Assembly: GCA_963693085.1 (NCBI GenBank)
Contig: OY856409.1
Location: forward strand, 1,341,178,915 to 1,341,242,914
Direction: 5' to 3'
DNA length: 64,000 bases
DNA from: Alisma plantago-aquatica
Lineage: Eukaryota > Streptophyta > Magnoliopsida > Alismatales > Alismataceae
Numbering within the stretch: the stretch's first letter is position 1; each line of letters opens with the position of its first letter. The notes under the pieces were generated by a model, which searched no databases, had not been told where the DNA came from, and worked only from the letters and a program-made list of their open reading frames with translations. The position numbers and the translations under genes were made by a program. Shown one piece after another: positions 63,501-64,000 of this stretch.

Positions 63501-64000
63501 GGAGCAAAACTGAGTATATGTATTGAAATTTTAGTCAATCTTGCAGTGTGAATGGTGGAGTCAAGTAGGATAGTGGATGCACTAAAATGTGATAAATTTT
63601 GTTACTTGAGTTCTATTATTCATATAAACAAGTTTGTCAAAGATGACGTTTGTCACAAGATCACTGCAGGATGGTTGATATGTAGGACTGCAACTGGAGT
63701 ATTATGTGATCGGAAGATCCCCTCTCAAATTAAGAAATAAGTTTTATAGTACAGTTATACGGGTAGCTGAATGTTGGGCGGTGAAGAAACAATGTCTCAA
63801 CAAGATGAATGACGACTGAAACTGAGATAGATTTGTAGGAAGACAAGAAAAGAACTTGAGAAATGACTAAATTAGGAACAAAGTGGGGGTAGGGTGATCA
63901 TTGAGGACAAGTTGCAGAAGGGTCGACTCAGATGGTATTGACATGTGCAACGCAGACCGACTAATGTGTGTATACAAAGCAATGCTATTGAGTCAAGCAC
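63501..64000 (+). pseudogene. RTE C-terminal region, incomplete
   Basis: KCDKFCYLSSIIH, AECWAVKKQCLNKMN and a degraded RNDYIRNKVG-type segment. Nucleotides 63770-64000 match 33066-33300 closely. Confidence 0.8.

Larger units (their letters stand above)
61372..64000 (+). mobile_element. RTE-type LINE, degenerate, runs off the right edge
   Basis: It opens with the endonuclease start (SLEIVNTMIRRKVNIACL in pieces near 61400-61470) and carries endonuclease, linker, RT and C-terminal segments in order on +, all with stops and frameshifts. Its last 230 bp match the truncated RTE copy at 33,066. RTE elements move by target-primed reverse transcription. The 3' end and tail are outside the window. 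Confidence 0.9.

Overview
The window is plant nuclear DNA: a transposon-dense stretch with one recognisable host gene. No prokaryotic features are present. The host gene has a GC-rich first exon and AT-rich later exons. It sits among Ty1/copia elements, giant LTRs, RTE-type LINEs, a PIF/Harbinger remnant, tRNA-derived SINEs, a hAT-like element and a Cassandra TRIM array (LTRs carrying 5S rRNA-like sequence). A non-grass monocot would fit the GC gradient and large introns, but that is inference and the species cannot be fixed from sequence alone.

Layout. 1-6185: degenerate Sirevirus-like copia element on +, with an extra env-like/plant-transposon ORF after pol. 6186-8300: unclassified LTR-like DNA. 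8300-13474: a giant LTR (LTR A) with a dispersed CGATATGG repeat. 13475-20215: PIF/Harbinger remnants on the minus strand (DDE transposase, Myb/SANT-like protein, GRF-like zinc-finger ORF, extra Myb copies). 20221-24285: a 4.07-kb solo LTR (LTR B) related to A, with a 5-bp target-site duplication and a different internal minisatellite. 24291-26120: nothing recognisable.

27552-43767: seven exons of a multi-pass membrane protein of the plant rolling-stone-like family. The last exon was not found. Its third intron (12.6 kb) holds two SINEs, a minus-strand copia element with nested RTE and hAT insertions, and a non-coding LTR element. 45647-48066: remnant of another non-autonomous LTR element (minus strand). 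51179-56256: a nearly complete but inactivated copia element with paired LTRs and TSDs. 58344-60850: tandem Cassandra array on the minus strand. 61372-64000: degenerate RTE LINE running off the right edge.

The host gene is the only clear non-transposon gene. Element coding regions are broken by stops and frameshifts. Most of the in-frame stops I could assess look like CAA, CAG, CGA or TGG codons changed by C-to-T or G-to-A, as expected for methylated, silenced repeats. No clearly new biochemical system is visible. The most notable structures are the Cassandra array with its junction structure, the two related LTRs that carry unrelated repeat arrays at the same place, and a patchwork of copied DNA inside the intronic copia element.
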